From Candidatus Zixiibacteriota bacterium (GTDB taxonomy: Bacteria; Zixibacteria; MSB-5A5; GN15; FEB-12): 17,750 nucleotides of DNA. The notes below the pieces were generated by a model. The model did not search any database, was not told where the DNA came from, and saw nothing but the letters and a program-made list of their open reading frames with translations. Where the stretch lies: positions 1-17,750 of the forward strand of contig JACZYS010000025.1 in NCBI GenBank assembly GCA_022570975.1, in the 5' to 3' direction. This document shows positions 1 to 7,539 of the stretch, piece by piece (within the stretch, counting starts at the first letter, position 1; each line of letters starts with the position of its first letter). A program made the translations under genes and the position numbers.

Positions 1-1304
1 CCGGCTGTATTTCATCCGGCAAGACTGAAGAAGAAGCCAGGACGAACTTTGATGAAGCCGTAGCGTTACATGTAGAGACAATGCGGAATGATAAGTTACC
101 TCTACCGGAACCACGCAGCCGCGATGCAGTCTTGTCTGCCGAAGAAGACCCACATGTTGCGGATTATATCGTCGAGATCGAGTCCCAAGAAGAATACAAA
201 ATTCGACGCCATAAAGCCGGAATACAGCAATCATTTCATGTTAGCGAGCTTTCCGAAGAAGACATAAAAGCCATTACCGAAGCTAAAAAGATAACTTTTA
301 TGACCGGTGAAATTGTTACTCGCTCAAGAGAAAGAGAAGCAATAGCTGCCGCTATTAGCAACCTCAATTTTATATTTGATATCAGTAACAAAGGGCAGAT
401 TGCATCACTGGCAAAAAATGCAAACTCTGTCGGAGCAACAAAAATGGGAATGCTGTCAACACCTTCTGAAGATACTAAAGCTGAGATGAAATCTATCTGG
501 GGAGAATATCCGGACAGCAAACCTCACAATACTGATTCGATACTGGCCTTGATGAAGAAAGAAGAAATATCAGGCGGGTTTATTTTTGGTGCCAACCCAA
601 TGATGACCTACCCGGACAGAGAATTTGTTCGCGAAGGATTAGAGAAACTGGAATTTTTGGTAGTTGCCGACATGTTTGAATCGGAAACTACTGAAATGGC
701 CGATGTTGTGCTTCCTCTTTGCAGCTGGGCAGAATACACTGCCGATTATGTGAACTTGGAAGGAAAAAACCAGACTGCAAATCAGGCTATTAAACCGATT
801 GGAATGTCTAAACCGGGATATGAAATAATAAATTTAATCTCAGAAAAATATGCCCGGAAGCTTTTTGAAAACAGTCAGAGTTTACAGGATGAAGTTGACC
901 GGATGCTGGCTGTGAAAACGAATTCTTCGCTTCCAAATGAGATTTCAGAAGTTTCTACAGAGCAGGACAGCAATGTAGAAGGTTTTGATACGGCCATGTT
1001 CATAAATGATGACCCTCATCATTATGCTCACATAACCGAAAAATCTGAGTCACTCAGTAAATTTGTCGGCGAAGCATATATTGAAATGTCAAAAAGTATG
1101 GCAGAGAAACTGAATGTGAAAGAGAAAGAATCTGTCAGAGTTGAGTCGCCGGTAGGCAAAATTATTGTTCCGGCCAGGATTTCAAAATTTATCACTAATG
1201 ATGTTGTTCTGATTCCACGAAATTTTTCATCGACACCGGTCACCTCGCTTTTGATGAGAAAACAGAGATTGGATAAAGTAAAATTAAGCAGGGTGGAAGA
1301 CTAA
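1..1304 (+). CDS. nuoG: NADH-quinone oxidoreductase subunit G, C-terminal part (5' end outside window)
   Basis: The reading frame is open from base 3 without a start, so the gene begins upstream; an ATG at 81 is internal. About 433 residues are visible. They match the molybdopterin-oxidoreductase-like part of complex I subunit G. The clearest marks are 'FIFGANPMMTYPD', then 'FLVVADMFESETTEMADVVLP' and 'EYTADYVNLEGKNQ', and a C-terminal beta-barrel-like segment ('VESPVGKIIVPARI') resembling a dinucleotide-binding domain. In the family, subunit G sits in the peripheral arm and carries Fe-S clusters near its N-terminus. Those cluster domains are not in this window; this half of NuoG normally has no functional molybdenum cofactor. 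Four bases separate its stop from nuoH, in keeping with one operon. I am sure of the family; the length and the N-terminal cofactor sites cannot be judged here. Confidence 0.88.
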   Translation, partial: GCISSGKTEEEARTNFDEAVALHVETMRNDKLPLPEPRSRDAVLSAEEDPHVADYIVEIESQEEYKIRRHKAGIQQSFHVSELSEEDIKAITEAKKITFMTGEIVTRSREREAIAAAISNLNFIFDISNKGQIASLAKNANSVGATKMGMLSTPSEDTKAEMKSIWGEYPDSKPHNTDSILALMKKEEISGGFIFGANPMMTYPDREFVREGLEKLEFLVVADMFESETTEMADVVLPLCSWAEYTADYVNLEGKNQTANQAIKPIGMSKPGYEIINLISEKYARKLFENSQSLQDEVDRMLAVKTNSSLPNEISEVSTEQDSNVEGFDTAMFINDDPHHYAHITEKSESLSKFVGEAYIEMSKSMAEKLNVKEKESVRVESPVGKIIVPARISKFITNDVVLIPRNFSSTPVTSLLMRKQRLDKVKLSRVED

Positions 1305-1308
1305 GAAA

Positions 1309-2310
1309 ATGTTTGAAATTGTTGTCATAACAGTTATAAAAGTATCTGTGGTCATGATGGCTATTCTGACCGGATGCGCCTACTCTACCTGGCTTGAAAG
1401 AAAAGTGCTGGCCCGAATGCAGAATCGTGTGGGGCCGACTTATGCCGGTCCCTTTGGTCTATTACAACCGGTCGCGGACGGACTGAAAATAATCTTCAAG
1501 GAAGATCTGGTCCCCAAAAACGCCGAGAAAGTAATGTTTGCTCTGGCTCCGATTGTGACCTTCGTGCCGGCCATACTTACCTTCGCCGTGATCCCTTTTG
1601 GAGCCGACAGAATATTGTTTGGCCACCATGTAAAAATGGTCATCTCTGACTTAAATATAGGCGTCCTCTGGATTTTTGCCGTAACCTCGCTGGGAATCTA
1701 CGGTATTATCCTGGCCGGTTGGTCATCCGGATCCAAATATTCACTTATGGGTGGGTTACGTGCCTCAGCCCAGATGATTTCATATGAGGTCAGCTACGGA
1801 CTTTCTATTATTGGTGTCATTATATTGGCCAATACTCTTTCGTTGACTGAAATTATTAGTAAGCAGAGCAGTGATTCAATCTGGTTTTTTGAGAACTGGT
1901 ATATCTGGAAACAACCGTTGGGATTTTTCTTATATCTCACCTGTGCCATTGCCGAGACCAACCGGGCACCGTTTGATATGGCCGAAGCGGAGTCAGAGCT
2001 GGTTGCGGGTTATCACACCGAATACTCATCAATGAGATTCTCCATGTTCTTCATTGCCGAATATGCCAATATGCTGGCTGTTTCTTCGGTTGGGGCCGTT
2101 CTCTTTTTTGGAGGATGGAACGGACCGGTTTTGCCTTCGATACTATGGTTTTTAATTAAAGTCTTTTTGTTCATGTTCTTTTATATATGGCTGAGAGCAA
2201 CCTTCCCAAGGTTTCGCTATGATCAGCTGATGAGTTTTGGCTGGAAAGTTTTGTTCCCGCTGGCCTTGTTAAACACTATGGTTACAGCCGGATTTAAGAT
2301 GATAAAATAA
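1309..2310 (+). CDS. nuoH: NADH-quinone oxidoreductase subunit H
   Basis: A 333-residue polytopic membrane protein, the usual length for NuoH/ND1. The subunit joins the membrane arm to the peripheral arm and forms much of the quinone cavity. Family signatures are clear: 'LERKVLARMQNRVGPTYAGP' at about residues 29-48, 'QPVADGLKIIFKEDLVP' at 53-69, Glu160 in 'ISYEVSYG', and the acidic quinone-site loop 'AETNRAPFDMAEAESELVAG' at about 215-234, followed by 'GYHTEYSSMRF'. About eight hydrophobic segments can be seen. The ATG is four bases after the nuoG stop, with the purine-rich GGTGGAAG upstream inside nuoG as a plausible ribosome binding site. Part of the nuo operon, with nothing unusual. Confidence 0.97.
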   Translation: MFEIVVITVIKVSVVMMAILTGCAYSTWLERKVLARMQNRVGPTYAGPFGLLQPVADGLKIIFKEDLVPKNAEKVMFALAPIVTFVPAILTFAVIPFGADRILFGHHVKMVISDLNIGVLWIFAVTSLGIYGIILAGWSSGSKYSLMGGLRASAQMISYEVSYGLSIIGVIILANTLSLTEIISKQSSDSIWFFENWYIWKQPLGFFLYLTCAIAETNRAPFDMAEAESELVAGYHTEYSSMRFSMFFIAEYANMLAVSSVGAVLFFGGWNGPVLPSILWFLIKVFLFMFFYIWLRATFPRFRYDQLMSFGWKVLFPLALLNTMVTAGFKMIK

Positions 2311-2328
2311 AAAAGTATTGGTGATATA

Positions 2329-2835
2329 ATGAAAGAAATACTAATAGCATTCAGGAATGTCCTTTGGAGGATGCCCAAAGGTATGGCGATAACTCTTAAA
2401 TATCTATTTAAAAAACCGGTTACTTTAGATTATCCGACAGTGAAAAAGCCGATGGTTGAACGATATGGCGGAAGACATTATCTGGAACGTTATGATGATG
2501 GTTCCGAGCGGTGCGTTTGCTGTGGCTTGTGTGCCGCCGCCTGCCCGGCTGACTGTATATATATGGAGCCTGAGGAAAATGAAAAAGGGGAGCGGCTGGC
2601 CAGGGTCTTTGAGATAAATCTGCTCCGCTGTATTTTCTGCGGTCTGTGCGAAGAAGCCTGTCCGGAAGAAGCAATATTTTTGGGGCAGGAGTATGAGTTT
2701 TCAGATGACAACAGGAATGCTTTTCTCTGGACAAAAGAAGATATGCTTGTTTCTCATCCAAGAAAAGAAAATCCATTTAAGAGGCTTTATAGAAAAGTCA
2801 GAAAAGTTTATGGAGTGCCGGATAGAATATCATGA
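2329..2835 (+). CDS. nuoI: NADH-quinone oxidoreductase subunit I (2x[4Fe-4S] ferredoxin-like)
   Basis: A 168-residue protein carrying two CxxCxxCxxxCP motifs: Cys62, 65, 68 and 72 ('CVCCGLCAAACP'), and Cys101, 104, 107 and 111 ('CIFCGLCEEACP'). These bind the two tetranuclear clusters (N6a and N6b in the standard naming) that pass electrons along the peripheral arm to the last cluster before quinone. The N-terminal 40 residues hold an amphipathic basic segment ('ITLKYLFKKPVTLDYP') typical of the part of NuoI that lies against the membrane subunits. An extra Cys at 64, next to the ligand Cys65, and one at 76 are not part of the motif. The stop overlaps the nuoJ start (ATGA), which suggests translational coupling. 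Confidence 0.97.
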   Translation: MKEILIAFRNVLWRMPKGMAITLKYLFKKPVTLDYPTVKKPMVERYGGRHYLERYDDGSERCVCCGLCAAACPADCIYMEPEENEKGERLARVFEINLLRCIFCGLCEEACPEEAIFLGQEYEFSDDNRNAFLWTKEDMLVSHPRKENPFKRLYRKVRKVYGVPDRIS

Positions 2836-3425
2836 CTCTTGATCTTGTCATATTCATAATCTCTGCACTGACTGCCATCTTTGGGGCCTTAATGATGATT
2901 TTTCAACGAAACCCGGTAGCATCGGTTATGTATATGATATTGTCATTGGTCTCTCAGGCAGTTCTTTATATGCAGCTTGGAGCTCTTTTTATAGGAGCGG
3001 TTTTAATTATTGTATATGCCGGGGCAATTTTGGTGCTCTTTTTGTTTGTGATTATGATGCTGAATCTCAGGCAAACCGAAGACATGGACTCAGACTCCAC
3101 ACCGATAAGCAAACTGGCCAAATTTTTGGTCTCCGGGTTACTCTTTTTGGAAATGTTGTTTGTTGTAAGAGGAAGTTATTTTCAGAGTTCGGTTGAAACC
3201 GGATTGTTGTCTCCTCAAATTGATGATTTTGGCTCGGTAGAATCAGTGGCCGAGCTGCTTTTTACAACCTATTTGTATCCGTTTGAACTGACTTCCATAC
3301 TTCTTTTGACAGCAATAGTTGGTGCCGTGGTTATCGCCAGGAAGCCATCGAATGAAGACCCGGTCGAAATTCTTCCCTTTGACTCCGATGATGATGAATT
3401 TAAATCTGCAAAGGCGGCTGAGTGA
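2832..3425 (+). CDS. nuoJ: NADH-quinone oxidoreductase subunit J
   Basis: A 197-residue protein with five predicted membrane helices, longer than E. coli NuoJ only in its hydrophilic tail. The conserved third helix 'LIIVYAGAILVLFLFVIMML' (about residues 57-76), with its Tyr and Gly-Ala-Ile, is the ND6/NuoJ hallmark; in known structures this helix changes conformation during coupling. The C-terminal 30 residues are rich in Asp and Glu and are probably cytoplasmic. The start overlaps the end of nuoI by four bases and the stop overlaps the beginning of nuoK, so the three genes are likely translated together. Confidence 0.95.
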   Translation: MTLDLVIFIISALTAIFGALMMIFQRNPVASVMYMILSLVSQAVLYMQLGALFIGAVLIIVYAGAILVLFLFVIMMLNLRQTEDMDSDSTPISKLAKFLVSGLLFLEMLFVVRGSYFQSSVETGLLSPQIDDFGSVESVAELLFTTYLYPFELTSILLLTAIVGAVVIARKPSNEDPVEILPFDSDDDEFKSAKAAE

Positions 3426-3730
3426 TGACGGTTCCTATTGATGCATATCTGGTAGTTGGTGCTGGTCTCTTTGGAATTGGCGTGATTGGTGTTTTGGTTT
3501 CCAGAAACCTGATTATTCTTTTGATGTCGGTAGAGTTGATGCTTAACGCTGCAAATTTGGCTTTAATCGCTTTTTCTAGAGCCTTGAACTTGATGGATGG
3601 ACACGCCTTTGTCTTTTTGGTATTAACAATTGCCGCCGCCGAGGCTTCGGTTGGGCTGGCAATGGTTATTACCCTCTATAGAAATCATGATACCGTTAAC
3701 ATTGACCGCTTCTCAATTCTGAAATGGTAA
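3425..3730 (+). CDS. nuoK: NADH-quinone oxidoreductase subunit K
   Basis: A 101-residue, three-helix membrane subunit (ND4L family, normally about 100 residues). It carries the two conserved intramembrane glutamates of the proton path: Glu37 in 'SVELMLNAANLAL' and Glu73 in 'AAAEASVGLAM', matching E. coli Glu36 and Glu72. I chose the ATG at 3425, which shares one base with the nuoJ stop (TGATG). A GTG at 3422 is in frame and would add one Met. The purine-rich AAGGCGG at 3411-3417 is seven bases before the ATG, while from AAGG alone the spacing favours the GTG; both are acceptable and the protein is unaffected. Confidence 0.96.
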   Translation: MTVPIDAYLVVGAGLFGIGVIGVLVSRNLIILLMSVELMLNAANLALIAFSRALNLMDGHAFVFLVLTIAAAEASVGLAMVITLYRNHDTVNIDRFSILKW

Positions 3731-3743
3731 GAAAACTTGGATA

Positions 3744-5678
3744 ATGACTGAATACATATACTTAATACCTATACTTCCACTTATAGGCTTTCTCATAAAC
3801 GGCCTGGCTTTAAACCGGTTGCCAAAATCGGTTGTCTCGGCTGTTGCCTGCGGATCAATAGGGTTGTCATTTGTTTTGTCGGTTATACTCTTTTTTGAAC
3901 TTAAGGCACTGGAACCTTCATCAAGAGTTATTGAACAGGTTCTGTTCCCCTGGATATCGGTCGGCTCTTTCCATGTTAATTTTGCATTTCTGCTGGATCC
4001 TCTTTCTGCCATAATGATTCTGGTTGTTACCGGAGTCGGGTTTTTGATTCATGTATACTCTGTTGGATATATGAGCCATGACCCCGGTTATTCAAGATAT
4101 TTTGCTTACTTGAATTTGTTTACTTTCTCAATGCTCACCTTAGTCTTGGCCGACAATTTTCTTTTGATGTTTGTCGGTTGGGAAGGGGTCGGGCTTTGTT
4201 CATATCTTTTGATTGGTTTCTGGTTTGAAAAAAAATCTGCTTCAGATGCCGGCAAAAAAGCTTTTATTGTCAACCGAATTGGTGATTTTGGTTTTCTTAT
4301 CGGGATGTTTATTGTCTTCTGGAGTGTGGGTTCTTTAAATTTCAACCAAGTATCATCAATTGCTCCCACTGTTTTTGCTTTCGGCGGCACCTTGATAACC
4401 GCCGCTTGTCTGTTGCTATTTGTAGGTGCAATTGGAAAATCGGCACAGATCCCTCTCTATGTCTGGCTGCCGGATGCGATGGAAGGCCCCACTCCGGTCT
4501 CAGCCTTGATTCATGCCGCTACCATGGTGACAGCCGGTGTTTATATGATTGCCCGGACAAACGTTCTCTTCATGTTGGCTCCCGATGCCTTAATGGTTGT
4601 TGCTGTTATAGGTGCCGCTACAGCTTTATTTGCGGCAACAATTGGTTTGGTGCAAAATGATATCAAAAGAGTTCTGGCCTATTCAACTGTCTCCCAGCTT
4701 GGCTATATGTTTTTGGCTTGCGGAGTGGCCTCGTTTTCAGCAGGCATATTTCATCTGATGACTCACGCATTTTTCAAAGCACTCCTGTTTCTTGGGGCCG
4801 GCTCTGTTATTCATGCCATGTCAAACGAGCAGGACATGAGAAAAATGGGCGGACTAAAAAAACATCTGCCAATTACTTTTATGACCTTCTTGATTGCCAC
4901 TTTGGCAATCTCCGGTATTCCGGGACTGTCCGGTTTCTTTTCAAAAGATGAAATTCTCTGGAAATCTTTTTCGTCACAAAGCGGTCATCCAATTTTTTGG
5001 GTGATTGGATTTATAACCGCCGGTCTTACCGCTTTTTATATGTTCCGTCTGGTTTATATGACTTTTTATGGCCAAGAGAGAATGGATGAAAAAACAAAAT
5101 CACAGCTGCATGAATCTCCAAAAAGCATGACTATCCCACTTATGGTCTTGGCCTTGCTTGCAGTAGTTGGTGGATGGGTTGGCATGCCCCATATACTTGG
5201 TGCCACAAATTATTTTGAGGACTGGCTCAGTCCGGTTTTCTCACATGGAGAGGCAGTTAATACCCATGCTCTTTTATCGTCAACGGCAGACAGCTCAATG
5301 GAATGGTTGCTGATGTTTGCTTCGGTGGCCTTGGTGCTGGTGGCAATTTATCTGGCCTACAATTTCTACCTTAAGAAAACATCGCTATCAACGGCAATGA
5401 AAGAAAAATTAAGCGGAGTTCACAAAACTTTGCTAAATAAATATTATGTTGACGAATTTTATGGAGCCGTCATTGTCCGACCGATCATATATTTCTCATT
5501 GTTCTTGTGGAAAATTGTTGATGTTTTAATAATTGACGGCCTCATAAACGGCTCGGCTACTGTCTATAACGATATCTCCGAATTCTTAAGGCAAGGGCAG
5601 TCCGGAAGAGTTCGGAGCTATGCTACCATATTTACTCTGGGTGTGGTTGTTTTACTGGCATTTTTTATGACGGATTAG
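3744..5678 (+). CDS. nuoL: NADH-quinone oxidoreductase subunit L (antiporter-like)
   Basis: A 644-residue antiporter-like subunit at the distal end of the membrane arm, of normal length for NuoL/ND5. Key residues of the proton channel are present: Glu147 in 'LMFVGWEGVGLCSY' (E. coli Glu144), Lys232 in 'AIGKSAQIPLYVWLPDAMEG' (Lys229), His257 in 'LIHAATM', and Lys345 in 'HAFFKALLFLGAG'. About 16 hydrophobic helices are visible. The region from about residue 540 onward has the lateral helix and final membrane anchor that mark NuoL as against NuoM. It starts 13 bases after nuoK and ends with TAG, followed at once by TAA and the nuoM ATG. Confidence 0.97.
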   Translation: MTEYIYLIPILPLIGFLINGLALNRLPKSVVSAVACGSIGLSFVLSVILFFELKALEPSSRVIEQVLFPWISVGSFHVNFAFLLDPLSAIMILVVTGVGFLIHVYSVGYMSHDPGYSRYFAYLNLFTFSMLTLVLADNFLLMFVGWEGVGLCSYLLIGFWFEKKSASDAGKKAFIVNRIGDFGFLIGMFIVFWSVGSLNFNQVSSIAPTVFAFGGTLITAACLLLFVGAIGKSAQIPLYVWLPDAMEGPTPVSALIHAATMVTAGVYMIARTNVLFMLAPDALMVVAVIGAATALFAATIGLVQNDIKRVLAYSTVSQLGYMFLACGVASFSAGIFHLMTHAFFKALLFLGAGSVIHAMSNEQDMRKMGGLKKHLPITFMTFLIATLAISGIPGLSGFFSKDEILWKSFSSQSGHPIFWVIGFITAGLTAFYMFRLVYMTFYGQERMDEKTKSQLHESPKSMTIPLMVLALLAVVGGWVGMPHILGATNYFEDWLSPVFSHGEAVNTHALLSSTADSSMEWLLMFASVALVLVAIYLAYNFYLKKTSLSTAMKEKLSGVHKTLLNKYYVDEFYGAVIVRPIIYFSLFLWKIVDVLIIDGLINGSATVYNDISEFLRQGQSGRVRSYATIFTLGVVVLLAFFMTD

Positions 5679-5681
5679 TAA

Positions 5682-7262
5682 ATGGAAAATATCATTCTGA
5701 CATTGATAATATTCTTCCCGACACTGGGCGCACTTTTATTGCTCATTATTCCGGGAGATCGTAAAGATTCAATAAAAGGTATTACGCTGATAATATCTTT
5801 TGTAACTATGATTCTCTCTTTCTGGCTCTATGCCATGTTTGAAACCCACGGACTGGGAATGCAGATGGAAGTCAACATCCCCTGGATTGAGTCAATGGGA
5901 GTCGGTTATCATCTGGGAATTGACGGAATTTCTTTGCTGTTAATTGTGCTGACGACGGTGTTAACACTCCTTGCCGTTTTAGCATCGTGGCACTCTATTC
6001 ATCACAACCTCAAAGGATATTATTTTTCCATTCTCATATTGATGACGGGAATGATTGGCGTCTTTTGTTCGCTTGATCTGTTCTTGTTTTATGTTTTTTG
6101 GGAAGTAATGCTGATACCGATGTATTTTATTATCGGCATCTGGGGTGGAGTAAGAAGAGTATATGCGGCAATAAAGTTTGTGCTCTTCACCATGTTTGGC
6201 TCTTTGCTCATGCTGGTCGGAATTCTTTACCTGCTCTATCAGTATCAGGCATTTTCAGGTGAATATACATTTGACATCTTAAAACTATATCACACACCGT
6301 TGACATTTATTGAACAGATGTGGCTTTTTGCTGCTTTTGCCTTAGCTTTTGCAATCAAAGTTCCGCTCTTTCCTTTCCATACCTGGCTTCCCGATGCTCA
6401 CGTTGAGGCACCTACTGCCGGTTCGGTGATACTGGCCGGTGTGCTTTTGAAAATGGGCACTTATGGTTTTCTGAGAATTTGTTTCCCGATGTTTCCCGAT
6501 GCCACAATTACCTTTTTACCGTACATTTCTGTGCTTGCATTGATTGCAATAATATACGGAGCACTGGTGGCTATGGTGCAAAAGGATGTCAAGTCACTGG
6601 TAGCCTTTTCTTCCGTATCCCATATGGGATTTATAATGCTGGGAATGTTTGCTTTAAATATTCAGGGACTTCAGGGTTCGGTGTTGCAGATGCTCAACCA
6701 CGGTATTTCAACCGGTGCACTATTTTTGATGGTCGGCATGATTTATGAGCGAAGACATACCAGGCTTATTTCAGAATTTGGCGGATTGGCAAAAGTAATG
6801 CCTTTGTTTTCCACCCTGTTTTTGATTGTTACTCTTTCATCAATCGGTCTGCCCCTGACAAACGGATTTGTGGGTGAGTTTTTGATTTTGCTCGGCTTGT
6901 TTGATGCCAACAAAGTTTATGCAATAATTGCATCCTCCGGAGTTGTTCTCTCTGCCTGTTATATGCTCTGGATGTTCCAGCGAGTAGTTTTTGGAAAAAT
7001 CACCAACCCGGAAAATGAAAAACTGGTCGATCTGACCCTCAGGGAAAAACTTGTAATGTTCCCGCTCATAATCTTAATTTTCTGGATTGGTATTTATCCA
7101 AAGCCTTTTCTTGAAAAAATTGAGCCGGCCGCAAACATGGTCATGAAACATATGGAAAGAGCAAGCTCAGTTAAATTTGATGAAGAAAACAGCAGACTTG
7201 TGATTATTGATGACAGTGATGCTGTTTTGATTTCTACTGATTACGAAACAATAAAAAAGTAA
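5682..7262 (+). CDS. nuoM: NADH-quinone oxidoreductase subunit M (antiporter-like)
   Basis: A 526-residue antiporter-like subunit with about 14 hydrophobic helices. Proton-path residues are visible: Glu141 in 'FYVFWEVMLIPMYF', Lys226 in 'AIKVPLFPFHTWLPDAH', and Lys257 in 'GVLLKMGTYGF'. 'HVEAPTAGSVILAG' and 'GFVGEFLIL' are typical ND4 signatures. After the last helix there is a hydrophilic tail of about 45 residues ('KFDEENSRLVIIDDSD...') that I do not recognise as a domain. It begins three bases after the nuoL stop. The next gene is the small glutaredoxin-like gene, 15 bases downstream, where nuoN would normally follow directly. Confidence 0.97.
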   Translation: MENIILTLIIFFPTLGALLLLIIPGDRKDSIKGITLIISFVTMILSFWLYAMFETHGLGMQMEVNIPWIESMGVGYHLGIDGISLLLIVLTTVLTLLAVLASWHSIHHNLKGYYFSILILMTGMIGVFCSLDLFLFYVFWEVMLIPMYFIIGIWGGVRRVYAAIKFVLFTMFGSLLMLVGILYLLYQYQAFSGEYTFDILKLYHTPLTFIEQMWLFAAFALAFAIKVPLFPFHTWLPDAHVEAPTAGSVILAGVLLKMGTYGFLRICFPMFPDATITFLPYISVLALIAIIYGALVAMVQKDVKSLVAFSSVSHMGFIMLGMFALNIQGLQGSVLQMLNHGISTGALFLMVGMIYERRHTRLISEFGGLAKVMPLFSTLFLIVTLSSIGLPLTNGFVGEFLILLGLFDANKVYAIIASSGVVLSACYMLWMFQRVVFGKITNPENEKLVDLTLREKLVMFPLIILIFWIGIYPKPFLEKIEPAANMVMKHMERASSVKFDEENSRLVIIDDSDAVLISTDYETIKK

Positions 7263-7277
7263 AGCGAGAAATATAAT

Positions 7278-7499
7278 ATGTCGGAAGTAACAATTTATAC
7301 AAAAGAAGGCTGTCCTTATTGTGCGGCGGCCAAAAAACATTATACCGACCAGGGTATTGAATATACAGAGATAGACGTATATGAAACCGAAGGTGCCAAA
7401 GAAAAAGTCAGAGAGTTAAGTGACGGCAAAAATATAGTCCCGTTGATTATTGACAATGGCGAGGTCAAAATTGGCTTTGGGGGAGGCTGAGGCTTTTAG
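7278..7499 (+). CDS. Glutaredoxin-like selenoprotein with C-terminal U-G-F end (TGA at 7488-7490 read as selenocysteine)
   Basis: A thioredoxin-fold redox protein of the glutaredoxin kind. Cys12 and Cys15 form 'GCPYC' after the first strand, Pro55 in 'NIVPLII' is the likely cis-Pro, and the end is 'KIGFGGG'. Stopping at the TGA gives 70 residues. Reading the TGA as selenocysteine (U) adds U71-Gly72-Phe73 and then TAG. This fits a family I recall by name only, 'Uxx-star' glutaredoxin-like (seleno)proteins, in which U (or Cys) is third from the stop. A SECIS-like hairpin lies at 7503-7526, with 23 bases between the TGA and its GGUC loop. The gene sits between nuoM and nuoN with the same strand and spacing as the nuo genes, so it is probably co-transcribed. 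I infer a thiol or selenol oxidoreductase; the substrate is unknown. The Grx fold is near certain; the selenocysteine reading is well supported but depends on selA, selB, selC and selD being present elsewhere. Confidence 0.8.
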
Positions 7500-7502
7500 C
7501 TG

Positions 7503-7526
7503 CAAGTTTCGGCGGTCGCCGAATTG
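7503..7526 (+). promoter_or_regulatory. Putative bacterial SECIS element (selenocysteine insertion hairpin)
   Basis: Bases 7508-7523 (TTCGGCGGTCGCCGAA) form a six-pair stem, UUCGGC with GCCGAA, closed by a GGUC tetraloop. Three more pairs, CAA (7503-7505) with UUG (7524-7526), can form below a two-base GU bulge on the 5' side. The apical GGUC and a 5'-side bulge containing U are also features of the E. coli fdhF SECIS bound by SelB. The loop begins 24 bases after the last base of the TGA, inside the range known for bacterial SECIS elements. The bulge is lower on the stem than in fdhF. It lies past the TAG, so it puts no constraint on protein sequence. No T-run follows, so it is not an intrinsic terminator. 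Confidence 0.65.
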
Positions 7527-7539
7527 AAATGTGAAAATT

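Noticed and set aside
2420..2776. Antisense frame of 118 codons within nuoI
   Set aside because: It is a shadow of nuoI; the product is His/Pro/Arg-rich with no family resemblance, while the + strand frame has two perfect Fe-S motifs.
2833..3425. TGA stops of nuoI and nuoJ as further selenocysteine codons
   Set aside because: Both overlap the next start in the standard nuo arrangement, both proteins are already full length, and no hairpin of the right kind follows.
7503..7526. Reading the hairpin before nuoN as an intrinsic terminator or attenuator
   Set aside because: It has no downstream T-run and is followed at once by nuoN of the same operon. Its distance from the TGA and its GGUC loop fit a SECIS better.
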